Positions 8,085-15,591 of a stretch of DNA of 26,942 bases are shown piece after piece. How positions within the stretch are numbered: the first letter of the stretch is position 1; the number at the start of each line of letters is the position of its first letter. Source of the DNA: an uncultured Lachnospiraceae bacterium (GTDB lineage Bacteria; Bacillota; Clostridia; Lachnospirales; Lachnospiraceae); contig CAJTVT010000040.1 of the NCBI GenBank assembly GCA_910580015.1, positions 1-26,942 of the forward strand, in the 5' to 3' direction. The notes below the pieces were generated by a model. That model made no database searches. It saw only the letters and a program-made list of their open reading frames with translations, and was not told the DNA's origin. The position numbers and the translations under genes are program-made.

Positions 8085-8194
8085 ATTATATGCATAAAAA
8101 GAAAGAATTTTTCCAGAACAACTCAATATTTGTAATTAAATTTTATCACGAAAACAAGAATTCTCTAAACTTTAGACAAGAATTTTTATTTTTT

Positions 8195-9601
8195 CTAATC
8201 TTTTAAGCAGCACCAAGAAATTCTCTTTGCAATCTCGTCTGCCATAGTAATATCCACAGAAGAATAATTCATAACATATATATTGTCTGGCTTTTCTTCC
8301 TCTCCATAATAATAACCAGACAATGGCGCCAATTTTATCCCTTTCGCCATAGCACGCTCCATAAATACAGATTCCGGTATCTTGGCATATACTGTCATCA
8401 GAAAATGAAGTCCTGCCTCTCCTCCAGATATAGAAATCACTCCCTTGTCCCTACACGTTGCAAATGCTTCCAGAAGACAATCTCTTTTTCTGCGGTAATA
8501 ATTTCTCAAACGATTGATATGACTTTCAAACTTCCCCTCCTCAATAAATTTAGCAAGGGTATACTGCTCAAAGTTGGAAACAGTACACGAATAAAAAGAC
8601 ATTTTTTCATAAAACAATGAGAGTAAATTCAATGGCAAAACCATATAACTGATACGAACAGTGGAACAGAGTGTCTTTGTAAAAGTATTCATATAGATCA
8701 CCCGTTCTGACCTGTCAATACTCTGTAATGTAGGAATCGGCCGACCGCTGAGTCTTAGTTCACTGTCATAATCATCCTCTATAATATATCGCCCTTCCTG
8801 GCGACAGGCCCATCCAAGCATCTCATACCTCCTACTGATCGGCATAACAATTCCTGTGGGATACTGGTGGGACGGCGTGATATGCACAATATCTGCACGC
8901 TGTTTTTCCAGATCTTCAATACTCATCCCCGCCTGGTCCATGGAAATCCACTTACATTCAACGCCAAAACTGCTATAAATTTTTTCCAGTTTTCGATAAC
9001 CAGGGTTTTCCACCGCATAGACTTTCTTCTGCCCCAAAAGCTGGATCAGAAGGCCATATAAATATTCTGTTCCTGCCCCCACGATAATCTGCTCTGGTTC
9101 CACATGCATATCACGGAAATCTCTTAAATACCTAGAAATACTCTTTCGCAGCGCCAAAATTCCTCCACAAGCTGAATTCGTCATCAGCTGTACCCGGCTG
9201 TCACTTAGGATCTCTCGGATAACTTTAGACCAGATTGTAAATGGAAAAAGGTCAGTCTCGGTCTGGTTACTGGAAAAGTCCGCCAGCCAGCCTCCTTCTT
9301 CTCCAGTCAGCGGCGTCATCTCCCTGGAAAAGTCTTTCGGATCTTCCTGAATCATATTTTTGAAATCCGACACATAATAGCCCCTTTTCGGCAGCGAATA
9401 AACATATCCTTCTGCAATCAACTGGGCATATGCATTTTCCACGGTAATCACACTGACCCCAAGATTTTTGGCAAACTGCCTCTTGGAAGGTAGCCTCTCC
9501 CCTGCTTTTAATACTCCCCGAAAAATATCATTTTTTATACTTTTTGTTAAAAATTCATACAAGGAATCTGAACCTGAATCTGCTACATTATACGTAATCA
9601 T
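8195..9601 (-). CDS. pdxR: PdxR/MocR-type regulator (GntR wHTH fused to aminotransferase domain)
   Basis: A 468-residue fusion. A GntR winged helix at residues 12-80 (LPSKRQFAKNLGVSVITVENAYAQL) is followed by a type I aminotransferase-like domain. K309 in NTFTKTLCST would hold PLP, and EDDYDSELR is near residue 275. MocR proteins of this type sense PLP and control PLP synthesis. It is divergent from pdxST, so it is very likely their activator and its own repressor. ATG 9601 is the only sensible start, but no clear Shine-Dalgarno precedes it; the upstream AAGGTCAG is too distant. Its promoter lies at 9673-9701. Confidence 0.9.
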   Translation of the reverse strand: MITYNVADSGSDSLYEFLTKSIKNDIFRGVLKAGERLPSKRQFAKNLGVSVITVENAYAQLIAEGYVYSLPKRGYYVSDFKNMIQEDPKDFSREMTPLTGEEGGWLADFSSNQTETDLFPFTIWSKVIREILSDSRVQLMTNSACGGILALRKSISRYLRDFRDMHVEPEQIIVGAGTEYLYGLLIQLLGQKKVYAVENPGYRKLEKIYSSFGVECKWISMDQAGMSIEDLEKQRADIVHITPSHQYPTGIVMPISRRYEMLGWACRQEGRYIIEDDYDSELRLSGRPIPTLQSIDRSERVIYMNTFTKTLCSTVRISYMVLPLNLLSLFYEKMSFYSCTVSNFEQYTLAKFIEEGKFESHINRLRNYYRRKRDCLLEAFATCRDKGVISISGGEAGLHFLMTVYAKIPESVFMERAMAKGIKLAPLSGYYYGEEEKPDNIYVMNYSSVDITMADEIAKRISWCCLKD

Positions 9602-9672
9602 ACTGCACGCTGTTTTAAATCTGACCTTTCTGAATATATTTAAATTGACTATTTTTTTAATATCACTTTCCT

Positions 9673-9701
9673 ATTATACTCTTAACGTTCCCACAAGTAA
9701 A
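9673..9701 (-). promoter_or_regulatory. Probable pdxR promoter
   Basis: The minus strand has TTTACT (9696-9701), a 17-bp spacer and TATAAT (9673-9678), giving a leader of about 65 nt. It lies in the divergent pdxR/pdxS interval, where PdxR operators are expected. No obvious consensus promoter for pdxST was found on the other strand, which would fit an activated promoter. Confidence 0.5.
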
Positions 9702-9716
9702 GCATCGCTCTGTACA

Positions 9717-9758
9717 CTCGCAAAATCAGTACAAAGAGATTCCGAGAATACATTTTCA
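9717..9758 (+). repeat. Half copy of the palindromic repeat, upstream of pdxS
   Basis: The block starts with CTCGCAAAATCAG, identical over 13 bases to the minus strand of 22183-22195. It continues with GAGATTCCGAGAATACATT, which differs at two positions from minus-strand 22157-22175. The two parts are joined by six or seven divergent bases with one single-base gap. It ends about 16 bp before the pdxS start. CTCG (9717-9720) and CGAG (9743-9746) could pair, and flanking TGTA/TACA would lengthen the stem. Confidence 0.7.
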
Positions 9759-9773
9759 TGAATGGAGGAAAGT

Positions 9774-10646
9774 ATGGAAAACAGATATGAATTGAACAAA
9801 CAGCTTGCACAAATGCTAAAAGGTGGCGTGATTATGGATGTAACCACCCCAGAACAGGCCAAAATTGCAGAAAATGCTGGAGCCTGTGCGGTTATGGCGC
9901 TGGAGCGCATTCCCGCTGATATACGGGCTGCTGGCGGCGTTTCCAGAATGAGCGACCCAAAGATGATTCAGGGCATCCAAGACGCCGTTTCCATCCCAGT
10001 TATGGCCAAATGCCGAATCGGACATTTCGTGGAAGCTCAAGTGTTGGAAGCCATTAATATTGATTATATCGATGAAAGTGAAGTGTTGACCCCGGCTGAT
10101 GACGTATATCATATTGATAAAAGGGACTTTAAAGCACCCTTTGTCTGTGGAGCCAAGGATCTTGGGGAGGCTTTGCGCCGCATTCATGAAGGCGCGTCCA
10201 TGATCCGCACCAAGGGAGAACCTGGAACTGGGGATATTGTACAGGCAGTCCGCCATATGCGGACAATAAACCGAGAAATTTCAAACATAACCGCCATGCG
10301 AGATGACGAATTGTTTGAGGAAGCCAAACGATTACAAGTACCATATGATCTTGTGCGATATATCTACGAAAATAAAAAGCTTCCTGTGGTAAATTTTGCA
10401 GCAGGCGGTGTGGCCACACCAGCAGACGCAGCGCTTATGATGCAACTGGGCGCAGAAGGCGTTTTTGTAGGATCTGGAATCTTTAAATCCAAAAATCCTC
10501 AAAAACGAGCAGACGCAATCGTAAAGGCAGTGGCAAATTTCAATAACGCCAAGATGATCGCAGAACTATCCGCTGATCTAGGAGACGCAATGATCGGGAT
10601 TAATGAGCAAGAAATCCAACTTCTTATGGCAGAAAGAGTGATATAA
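9774..10646 (+). CDS. pdxS: Pyridoxal 5'-phosphate synthase, synthase subunit PdxS
   Basis: A 290-residue TIM-barrel subunit of the deoxyxylulose-5-phosphate-independent PLP synthase. It combines ribose 5-phosphate, glyceraldehyde 3-phosphate and ammonia. The catalytic lysine is K79 (VMAKCRIGHFVEAQ) and the second lysine is K147 (MIRTKGEPGTG). The phosphate-site motif FAAGGVATPADAALMMQLGAEGVFVGSGIF is present in full. An ATG at 9762 overlaps its own ribosome site, so the ATG at 9774, five bases after GGAGG, is preferred. It overlaps pdxT by one base (TAATG). Confidence 0.97.
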   Translation: MENRYELNKQLAQMLKGGVIMDVTTPEQAKIAENAGACAVMALERIPADIRAAGGVSRMSDPKMIQGIQDAVSIPVMAKCRIGHFVEAQVLEAINIDYIDESEVLTPADDVYHIDKRDFKAPFVCGAKDLGEALRRIHEGASMIRTKGEPGTGDIVQAVRHMRTINREISNITAMRDDELFEEAKRLQVPYDLVRYIYENKKLPVVNFAAGGVATPADAALMMQLGAEGVFVGSGIFKSKNPQKRADAIVKAVANFNNAKMIAELSADLGDAMIGINEQEIQLLMAERVI

Positions 10647-11209
10647 TGAAAATTGGTATTTTAGCAGTCCAGGGAGCATTTTTGGAACAGGAAGCTGTCT
10701 TGAATCAGCTTCAGATTCCATGGAAAGAAATCCGATGTGAAAAAGATTTGCAGGACCATTTTGACGGCCTGATCCTTCCTGGCGGAGAAAGCACTGTACA
10801 GGGAAAGCTTTTGAAGGAATTACATTTATTCCATCCCCTCCTTGCAATGATACAAAATGATCTCCCTGTGCTGGCAACCTGCGCTGGCATGATTTTACTG
10901 TCCGAGAAAATTGACGGACAAGATTCCCCTTATTTTAAAACAATTCCTATGGATGTAAAAAGAAACGCTTATGGACGGCAACTTGGCAGTTTCCATACCA
11001 TACAGGAATATCAAACGATAGGTCCTGTGCCCATGACTTTCATCCGTGCCCCTTATGTACAAAATGTAGACAATCGCGTTTCCATCCTGGCAACGGTGGG
11101 CAAGCATATTGTAGCCGTCCGCTACCGCAACCAGACTGCTCTGTCCTTTCACCCAGAATTAGACAAAGACTTACGCGTCCATCAGGCATTTTTAGATTTA
11201 TGCTCCTGA
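10646..11209 (+). CDS. pdxT: Pyridoxal 5'-phosphate synthase, glutaminase subunit PdxT
   Basis: A 187-residue class I glutamine amidotransferase that feeds ammonia to PdxS. The catalytic triad is visible: C79 in VLATCAGMIL, with H169 and E171 in SFHPELDKD. The oxyanion/glutamine motif LPGGEST is at residues 44-50. Its ATG overlaps the pdxS stop, giving translational coupling and probably balanced 12:12 assembly as known for the family. Confidence 0.97.
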   Translation: MKIGILAVQGAFLEQEAVLNQLQIPWKEIRCEKDLQDHFDGLILPGGESTVQGKLLKELHLFHPLLAMIQNDLPVLATCAGMILLSEKIDGQDSPYFKTIPMDVKRNAYGRQLGSFHTIQEYQTIGPVPMTFIRAPYVQNVDNRVSILATVGKHIVAVRYRNQTALSFHPELDKDLRVHQAFLDLCS

Positions 11210-11224
11210 CAACCAATTATGCAA

Positions 11225-11252
11225 AGCCCTTACATCCCGGATGTCAAGGGCT
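11225..11252. terminator. Bidirectional hairpin between pdxT and the NYN gene
   Basis: AGCCCTT (11225-11231) pairs with AAGGGCT (11246-11252). An inner ACATC/GATGT continues the stem past one bulged C. T-tracts are weak on both sides (GATTGTTTG on plus), so termination may be partial. Confidence 0.6.
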
Positions 11253-11267
11253 GCTGATTGTTTGAAA

Positions 11268-12071
11268 TTACTCTTCCCGTTTCCGCACCAACACAATTTT
11301 CGTTATTCCATTGCTGGAGTCATCTTTTCTCGTCTGTAACTCAGGGAAGGATTCGATCAATTTACCAAATTTATGAAACCCATAATTTCGACAATCGAAA
11401 TCCGAATACATTTTCTGTATCATATTTCCCAACTCTGATAAATACATCCAGCCATCCTCATCGGAATTTTCATCCAGCAAAGAGATCACCATCTCTTTAA
11501 TGGCTCCCAGATTCGTAATCGGCTCTGCGTCTTTCAGCTGAGGATCTTTCGACAGCGCTTTTTCTGTTGTCACACATCTAATTCCCTGTCTGCGCGTCCG
11601 GTCTGGTGTTGCCATTTTCTGATCCGGGTGATGGTTTTTATACAGTACATCCAGAGTCTTAAACTGCTCACATGCTCGTACAAAAGGTGTAGGTGTCTTG
11701 CTCTCCCCCATCCCAATCACCTGCTTTCCAGATTCTCTCAAACGCATGGCAAGCTTAGTAAAATCACTGTCTGATGATACAATAATAAATCCATCCACAT
11801 CATTTGTATACAAAATATCCATCGCATCAATAATCATTGCTGAATCGGAAGAATTTTTTCCAACGGTATAACTGTATTGCTGTATGGGGGAAAGGGAATT
11901 TTTCAAAAGAGAGTCCTTCCAGGAATTTTTCGCACTGGAAGTCCAATCTCCATAAATCCTGCGAATTGTTACATTTCCTAATGTCTGGGCTTCTTTTGTT
12001 ACGATATCTATATATTTTGAGGATACATTCTCTGCGTCAATCAGCAGAGCATATTTTTTTTCATCTTTCAT
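11268..12071 (-). CDS. NYN-domain protein with C-terminal LOTUS/OST-HTH domain
   Basis: A 267-residue protein. Residues 5-150 form an NYN (PIN-like) nuclease domain: LLIDAENVSS carries the first acidic residue, SSDSAMIIDAMDILY the middle ones, and FIIVSSDSDFTKLAMRLRE the last cluster. The order matches LabA/DUF88 proteins. Residues about 190-265 (GAIKEMVISLLDE, DGWMYLSELGNMI, FHKFGKLIESFP) look like a LOTUS/OST-HTH RNA-binding module. Expected role: metal-dependent RNA cleavage or binding; the target is unknown. The frame extends to ATG 12146, but the ATG at 12071 has AAGGA-type sites upstream and a promoter lies between them. Confidence 0.85.
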   Translation of the reverse strand: MKDEKKYALLIDAENVSSKYIDIVTKEAQTLGNVTIRRIYGDWTSSAKNSWKDSLLKNSLSPIQQYSYTVGKNSSDSAMIIDAMDILYTNDVDGFIIVSSDSDFTKLAMRLRESGKQVIGMGESKTPTPFVRACEQFKTLDVLYKNHHPDQKMATPDRTRRQGIRCVTTEKALSKDPQLKDAEPITNLGAIKEMVISLLDENSDEDGWMYLSELGNMIQKMYSDFDCRNYGFHKFGKLIESFPELQTRKDDSSNGITKIVLVRKREE

Positions 12072-12113
12072 TTCCTTGTCCTTTCCTGATGAACTGTTTT
12101 GTTTCTGCAACCC

Positions 12114-12142
12114 ATTATAATACTTTCTGTCCATGAAAACAA
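12114..12142 (-). promoter_or_regulatory. Probable promoter of the NYN-LOTUS gene
   Basis: The minus strand has TATAAT (12114-12119), 17 bp after a weak TTGTTT (12137-12142). It falls within the possible N-terminal extension and therefore argues for the start at 12071. Confidence 0.5.
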
Positions 12143-12182
12143 CCATTCTTCTTCTGCATAAAGTTCTTCTTTTCTACACATA

Positions 12183-12218
12183 CTATTACTCCGTCGATAA
12201 CAACCGTCGGAGTAATAG
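12183..12218. repeat. Perfect 11-bp inverted repeat upstream of the 50-aa gene
   Basis: CTATTACTCCG (12183-12193) and CGGAGTAATAG (12208-12218) are exact reverse complements with a 14-nt gap. No T-tract follows on either strand, so it is not a terminator. It lies 15 bp before the start codon in the divergent interval. It could be an operator or a leader hairpin that affects access to the ribosome site. Confidence 0.8.
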
Positions 12219-12232
12219 ATTGAGGTGATTTT

Positions 12233-12385
12233 ATGGCATCTTATGTGGGTCCCGCCGTGCGGGACAAATTCGAGTCATTGTCAACAGAACTCAAGGATTG
12301 TATTTTAGAATACAATGTCCGCCTGAATACCATTCAGGATCTCATCAATGTTCTGGAAAAAATTGTGGCAGACGGTGAATCTTAA
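12233..12385 (+). CDS. Small acidic helical protein of unknown function (50 aa)
   Basis: GAGGTGAT precedes the ATG, and a strong terminator follows 17 bp after the stop, so this is a real single-gene unit. The protein starts MASYVGPAVRDKFESLSTEL, continues through a helical stretch (LEYN then RLNTIQDLINVLEKIV) and ends ADGES. It has a single cysteine (KDCILEY) and no membrane segment. Hydrophobic spacing is compatible with a two-helix hairpin or dimer. No named family was recognised. It is divergent from the NYN-LOTUS gene. Confidence 0.78.
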   Translation: MASYVGPAVRDKFESLSTELKDCILEYNVRLNTIQDLINVLEKIVADGES

Positions 12386-12402
12386 AACTCCCTTTCACCA
12401 TC

Positions 12403-12443
12403 AAACCCTCCAATTGCGATACCACTGCAACTGGAGGGTTTTT
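12403..12443 (+). terminator. Rho-independent terminator of the 50-aa gene
   Basis: AAACCCTCCA (12403-12412) pairs with TGGAGGGTTT (12432-12441). One mismatch follows, then TTGC/GCAA, a 9-nt loop, and a T-run leaving the stem. It may also hinder transcription arriving from cbiN on the other strand. Confidence 0.9.
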
Positions 12444-12444
12444 A

Positions 12445-12774
12445 TCAAAAATCTTGATTTTTTTTATTGTGTTCTTCCCACTTTCTACGCTCTACAAATC
12501 TTCCCATAAAAAACGCTATCACACCCACACCAATCCCTGTTTGAACACAAAACATTAAGCTTTCTACCTCTCCTGGGAGTTCTCTGCCAATCACGGCTTC
12601 CAGCACAGGGGTAAACCATGGCTCATATTCTCTGTCAACCGCCTCAATCATCTGACTTCCCGCATCATCGGAACCTCCAAAATCTGCTTCTTTTAAGACA
12701 AACAACGGAACCATTACAATCCATACTGTCACCGCCAAAATGATAAGTATTATTTTTTTATCTGTCCGTTTCAT
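12445..12774 (-). CDS. cbiN: Cobalt ECF transporter accessory protein CbiN
   Basis: A 109-residue membrane protein with two transmembrane helices (residues 8-26 and about 72-92). They flank an extracellular loop containing FGGSDDAGSQMIEA, a typical CbiN loop sequence. CbiN works with CbiM to load cobalt. The ATG has AAGGAGG at good spacing and lies 24 bp after cbiM. It is the last gene of the riboswitch-controlled unit. Confidence 0.9.
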   Translation of the reverse strand: MKRTDKKIILIILAVTVWIVMVPLFVLKEADFGGSDDAGSQMIEAVDREYEPWFTPVLEAVIGRELPGEVESLMFCVQTGIGVGVIAFFMGRFVERRKWEEHNKKNQDF

Positions 12775-12798
12775 CCTGCCGATTCCTCCTTACACTTT

Positions 12799-13536
12799 TT
12801 AATCCAGATAACCTACATTCCTCAATTCCGGCTGCGCATAATTTTCCAGTGTAATCATAATCACCACGGTCAAAAATCCCTCCACAACCGCAAGAGGAAG
12901 CTGAGTAGGAGCAAATACCCCCAGAAATTTGACCACTGAGCTTAAGACTCCCTCTGGGGATGGATAGGCAATAGCAAGCTGAAAGCTGGTGACACAATAC
13001 GTCAACAAATCCCCCGCTGCCGCCGCCAAAAATACGCAAATCCTACGATTAATTTTTATGTTTTTGCAGAGTTTATAAATTCCATAGGATAAAAAAGGTC
13101 CTGCAATTGCCATGGAAAAGATATTTGAACCCAGGGTGGTGAGACCGCCGTGGGCAAGTAGGACGGCCTGAAAAATCAACACCCCCATTCCTAAAATTCC
13201 AACTGCGCTTGGACCAAACAAAATCGCTCCAAGACCTGTCCCTGTCATATGAGAACAGCTCCCAGTCACAGATGGAATTTTCAAGGAAGATATCACAAAG
13301 ATAAAGGCCCCAGACATGGCAAGTATGGTAATATTCTTTCTGTTTTCCTGAAGTTTTTTCTGAATGGAAAAAAACCCCTTTACCAGAAATGGAAGGCTAA
13401 TGACACCCCAGGCAACGCAAAATCCCAGGGGAAGATATCCTTCCATGATATGCATAGCGTTTGCGCTGGGCGCTACTGCAAATACCATAGCAATTGCAAT
13501 GCTTGCTAACCATAATCTCTTTTGTCCTCTCGTCAT
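12799..13536 (-). CDS. cbiM: Cobalt ECF transporter S component CbiM
   Basis: A 245-residue membrane protein. A signal-peptide-like start (LWLASIAIAMVFAVAPSANA) precedes MHIMEGYLP, the conserved mature N-terminus whose Met-His supplies cobalt ligands. Family landmarks SCSHMTGTGLGAILFGP and LLAHGGLTTLGSN follow, with about six transmembrane helices. It is the substrate-capturing subunit for Co2+ needed for B12. An ATG at 13584 is in frame, but the ATG at 13536 has GGAGAGGA directly upstream. cbiQ and cbiO are not downstream as usual but lie upstream, beyond the riboswitch. Confidence 0.95.
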   Translation of the reverse strand: MTRGQKRLWLASIAIAMVFAVAPSANAMHIMEGYLPLGFCVAWGVISLPFLVKGFFSIQKKLQENRKNITILAMSGAFIFVISSLKIPSVTGSCSHMTGTGLGAILFGPSAVGILGMGVLIFQAVLLAHGGLTTLGSNIFSMAIAGPFLSYGIYKLCKNIKINRRICVFLAAAAGDLLTYCVTSFQLAIAYPSPEGVLSSVVKFLGVFAPTQLPLAVVEGFLTVVIMITLENYAQPELRNVGYLD

Positions 13537-13690
13537 AGTCCTCTCCTTCCTTGCTTCCGCCGCAGTGTGATTATTTTTTATCAAATAAGAAATACAGAAC
13601 TATTTCCTAATTCCTTATCAAAGAATCCTACTTTGCTGGATTTTACGCCTGTGACGGGTCGCTTTGGCAACACTTTTTATTTCCTATTCG

Positions 13691-13735
13691 TTAAAAAATG
13701 CCCATTTACTGCTCTCAAGACAGTAAACCGGCATT
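13691..13735 (-). terminator. Intrinsic terminator in the cbiM leader (riboswitch expression platform)
   Basis: On the minus strand AATGCC...TTTACTG (13735-13721) pairs with CAGTAAA...GGCATT (13711-13697). The stem is 6+7 bp with a two-base internal mismatch and a 9-nt loop, and six T follow. It lies about 100 nt after the cobalamin aptamer and 155 nt before cbiM, as expected for cobalamin-dependent transcription termination. Another 150 nt of untranslated sequence, with a small AATCC/GGATT hairpin, lies before cbiM. Confidence 0.82.
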
Positions 13736-13832
13736 CACAACAAACCCGCTCCCATAAATTCATTCTGATTCCATGGCGCAAAGCAGGCTCTTATGCAGCC
13801 AGTTATCTCTCGTAACTTGTTGCATTCCTTTA

Positions 13833-14050
13833 CAAAAGGCAGGTCTTCTGACTCAAGCTTTCTCGTACCACTCAACCCGAAACATGATTCATTAATCGCG
13901 TGCTACTAATTTTCTTCCACCTTCCCGGTCTCCCAGTGGTTTTGGCTTGACAACCGTCGGAAGAAAATATCACTTTTACAGCGGCGGGACCGTATGAGAT
14001 TCTCACTCATTTCCCTATTATCCTGCAAAGATGCAGGCACCTTCTGTAAT
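13833..14050 (-). ncRNA. Cobalamin riboswitch
   Basis: The minus strand carries the B12-aptamer landmarks in order: GGTGCC near the 5' end, ATAGGGAA, the core CCCGCCGCTGT, the CCACTGGGAGACCGGGAAGG stem region, and the B12-box-like GAGTCAGAAGACCTGCC near the 3' end. It precedes cbiM and is followed by a terminator, so cobalamin should shut off cbiMN. Boundaries are approximate. Confidence 0.95.
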
Positions 14051-14087
14051 TCAATTGTGTTAAAACGTAATTCTTATGTTCCCATTC

Positions 14088-14116
14088 AGAATATCATGGA
14101 CATCAAAAAATGTCCA
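14088..14116 (-). promoter_or_regulatory. Promoter of the riboswitch-cbiMN transcript
   Basis: TGGACA (14111-14116), a 17-bp spacer and TATTCT (14088-14093) on the minus strand lie between the HD gene stop and the aptamer. Transcription would start about 30 nt before the aptamer. A GGACAT/ATGTCC inverted repeat spans the -35 and spacer. Confidence 0.65.
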
Positions 14117-14118
14117 GA

Positions 14119-14763
14119 CTAAATCTTAAAATATTCACTCCCAATCATTAAATCGTCTTCCAAAAGCGCTGTAAATCTGGACACAATCCCTTTCTTTTCT
14201 TCCCAAACAGCTTTGGCCCGCTCTGTCAACATGGGATTGGGCTCTTTCTTATTGGAACTTTCCATAATATGGTAATATGCCTTGGCATAGCTGGAGGCAT
14301 GTAGATTTCCCATTGTCATACAGTCCCAGACAATCCCCATCGCACCTTCTTCGTCCAAAAGATCGGCCTCCAGCAAGAGAACCAACTCCAGCTCTGCCCC
14401 TGGTTTCTTTATCAGACTTTTATCCGAATGACAGGCGATAAACTGCTCTGCCTTTTGCGCAAATGAACTGTCTACCCCCTGTATTTTGGCATATTCATGA
14501 AAGGCCTGTGCACTTCGCTCAGCATGATGCTCATTGTCTCTGTCCCTGTAACCGATATCATGAAAAATTGCCGCCGTATAAAGTAATTCACAGTCCACAT
14601 TTTCCATCCCTTCCGCCAATCGCTGGCACCAATGCAGCACACGGATAGTATGCTGAAACCGAGATCGAAAGGGATGAAGTGGATTGGGAGATTCGATTCC
14701 CTTATACCGAATCAAATATTCTTTTACATAAGTTAAATATTTTACATATGTCTCATTCATCAT
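14119..14763 (-). CDS. HD-domain phosphohydrolase in the cbiQO unit
   Basis: A 214-residue soluble protein with the HD signature: H38 (FQHTIRV), then H68-D69 (AAIFHDIGYRDRD), a helix with HHAERSA at residues 79-85, and a later acidic cluster ADLLDEEGAMG near 133. The family hydrolyses phosphoesters of nucleotides or small molecules with metal; the substrate is not predictable here. Its ribosome site TGAGGAAT overlaps the cbiO stop, so it is co-transcribed and probably coupled with cbiO. That placement hints at a role in metal or corrinoid metabolism, but no such function is known to me. Confidence 0.8.
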   Translation of the reverse strand: MMNETYVKYLTYVKEYLIRYKGIESPNPLHPFRSRFQHTIRVLHWCQRLAEGMENVDCELLYTAAIFHDIGYRDRDNEHHAERSAQAFHEYAKIQGVDSSFAQKAEQFIACHSDKSLIKKPGAELELVLLLEADLLDEEGAMGIVWDCMTMGNLHASSYAKAYYHIMESSNKKEPNPMLTERAKAVWEEKKGIVSRFTALLEDDLMIGSEYFKI

Positions 14764-14772
14764 ATAAATTCC

Positions 14773-15591
14773 TCACATAGCTTCTGCAAGCTCCCCAGCC
14801 TGTCTGGGATAGCTGCCTTCTCGGATTAATCCTTTCTTTCTTAAAGTCTCATATACTTGAAGCATTTCTGGCTTTTTCAAATGTGCTTGGCAAAGCATCT
14901 GTTCTTGACAGAATACTTCCAATGTCTTCCCATCTGCAAGGATTTTTCCATGGTCAAATACAACAATACGTTCCGCCCATCGATATGCAAAATCCACATC
15001 ATGAGTAGAAATCAAAAGTGTTTTTCCCTCTTTCGACAAGTCCTCCAACACCTGTTCCAGCCGATTCGCACTATAAGGATCCAGTGATGAGGTAGGTTCA
15101 TCAAAAAGAATCAGTTCCGGCCTCATCGCAATAATATCTGCAATACTGACCCTTTTTTTCTCTCCGCCGCTAAGATAGTGCAAAGGCCGATTTCGATATT
15201 GTTGCAGATTCATATAGGCCAACGCACGCTCCACCTGTTCTTGCACCTCTTCCCTTGGCAACTTTAGATTCATAGGACCAAAAGCAACTTCCGCCTGGAC
15301 TGTGGAGGCAATCATCTGGTTATCTGCATCTTGAAAAACAAATCCTATATGACGGCGAAGATTTCGCCGTTGTTTCCCAGTTATTTTTTCTCCACAATAA
15401 TAAAATTCACCAGTCTCTGCCTGTAAAACCCCATTTAAATTCAGGAAAAATGTAGATTTTCCAGCACCATTGGAACCCATCACTGCTATTTTTTCTCCCC
15501 TGCCAATGGACAGATTTACGTCCTTAAGAGCAGGATAGCCAGGCTGATATTCATACGTCAAATGCTCTACACGCAAAATTTCTTCTCTCAT
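14773..15591 (-). CDS. cbiO: Cobalt ECF transporter ATPase CbiO
   Basis: A 272-residue ABC ATPase. Walker A GSNGAGKST is at residues 39-47, the Q-loop at VFQDADNQ (Q87), the signature LSGGEKKRV near 140, Walker B LILFDEPTSSLDP at 160 and the switch histidine in STHDVDF. The QDADNQ sequence is typical of ECF A-components. The ATG overlaps the cbiQ stop as ATGA and has GGAGAGGAA upstream; longer in-frame starts lie inside cbiQ and are rejected. Confidence 0.93.
   Translation of the reverse strand: MREEILRVEHLTYEYQPGYPALKDVNLSIGRGEKIAVMGSNGAGKSTFFLNLNGVLQAETGEFYYCGEKITGKQRRNLRRHIGFVFQDADNQMIASTVQAEVAFGPMNLKLPREEVQEQVERALAYMNLQQYRNRPLHYLSGGEKKRVSIADIIAMRPELILFDEPTSSLDPYSANRLEQVLEDLSKEGKTLLISTHDVDFAYRWAERIVVFDHGKILADGKTLEVFCQEQMLCQAHLKKPEMLQVYETLRKKGLIREGSYPRQAGELAEAM

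Noticed and set aside
12200..13960. Shared 12-mer ACAACCGTCGGA in the 12183-12218 repeat and in the riboswitch
   Set aside because: A 12-base match is expected by chance many times in 27 kb, and the surrounding bases differ.
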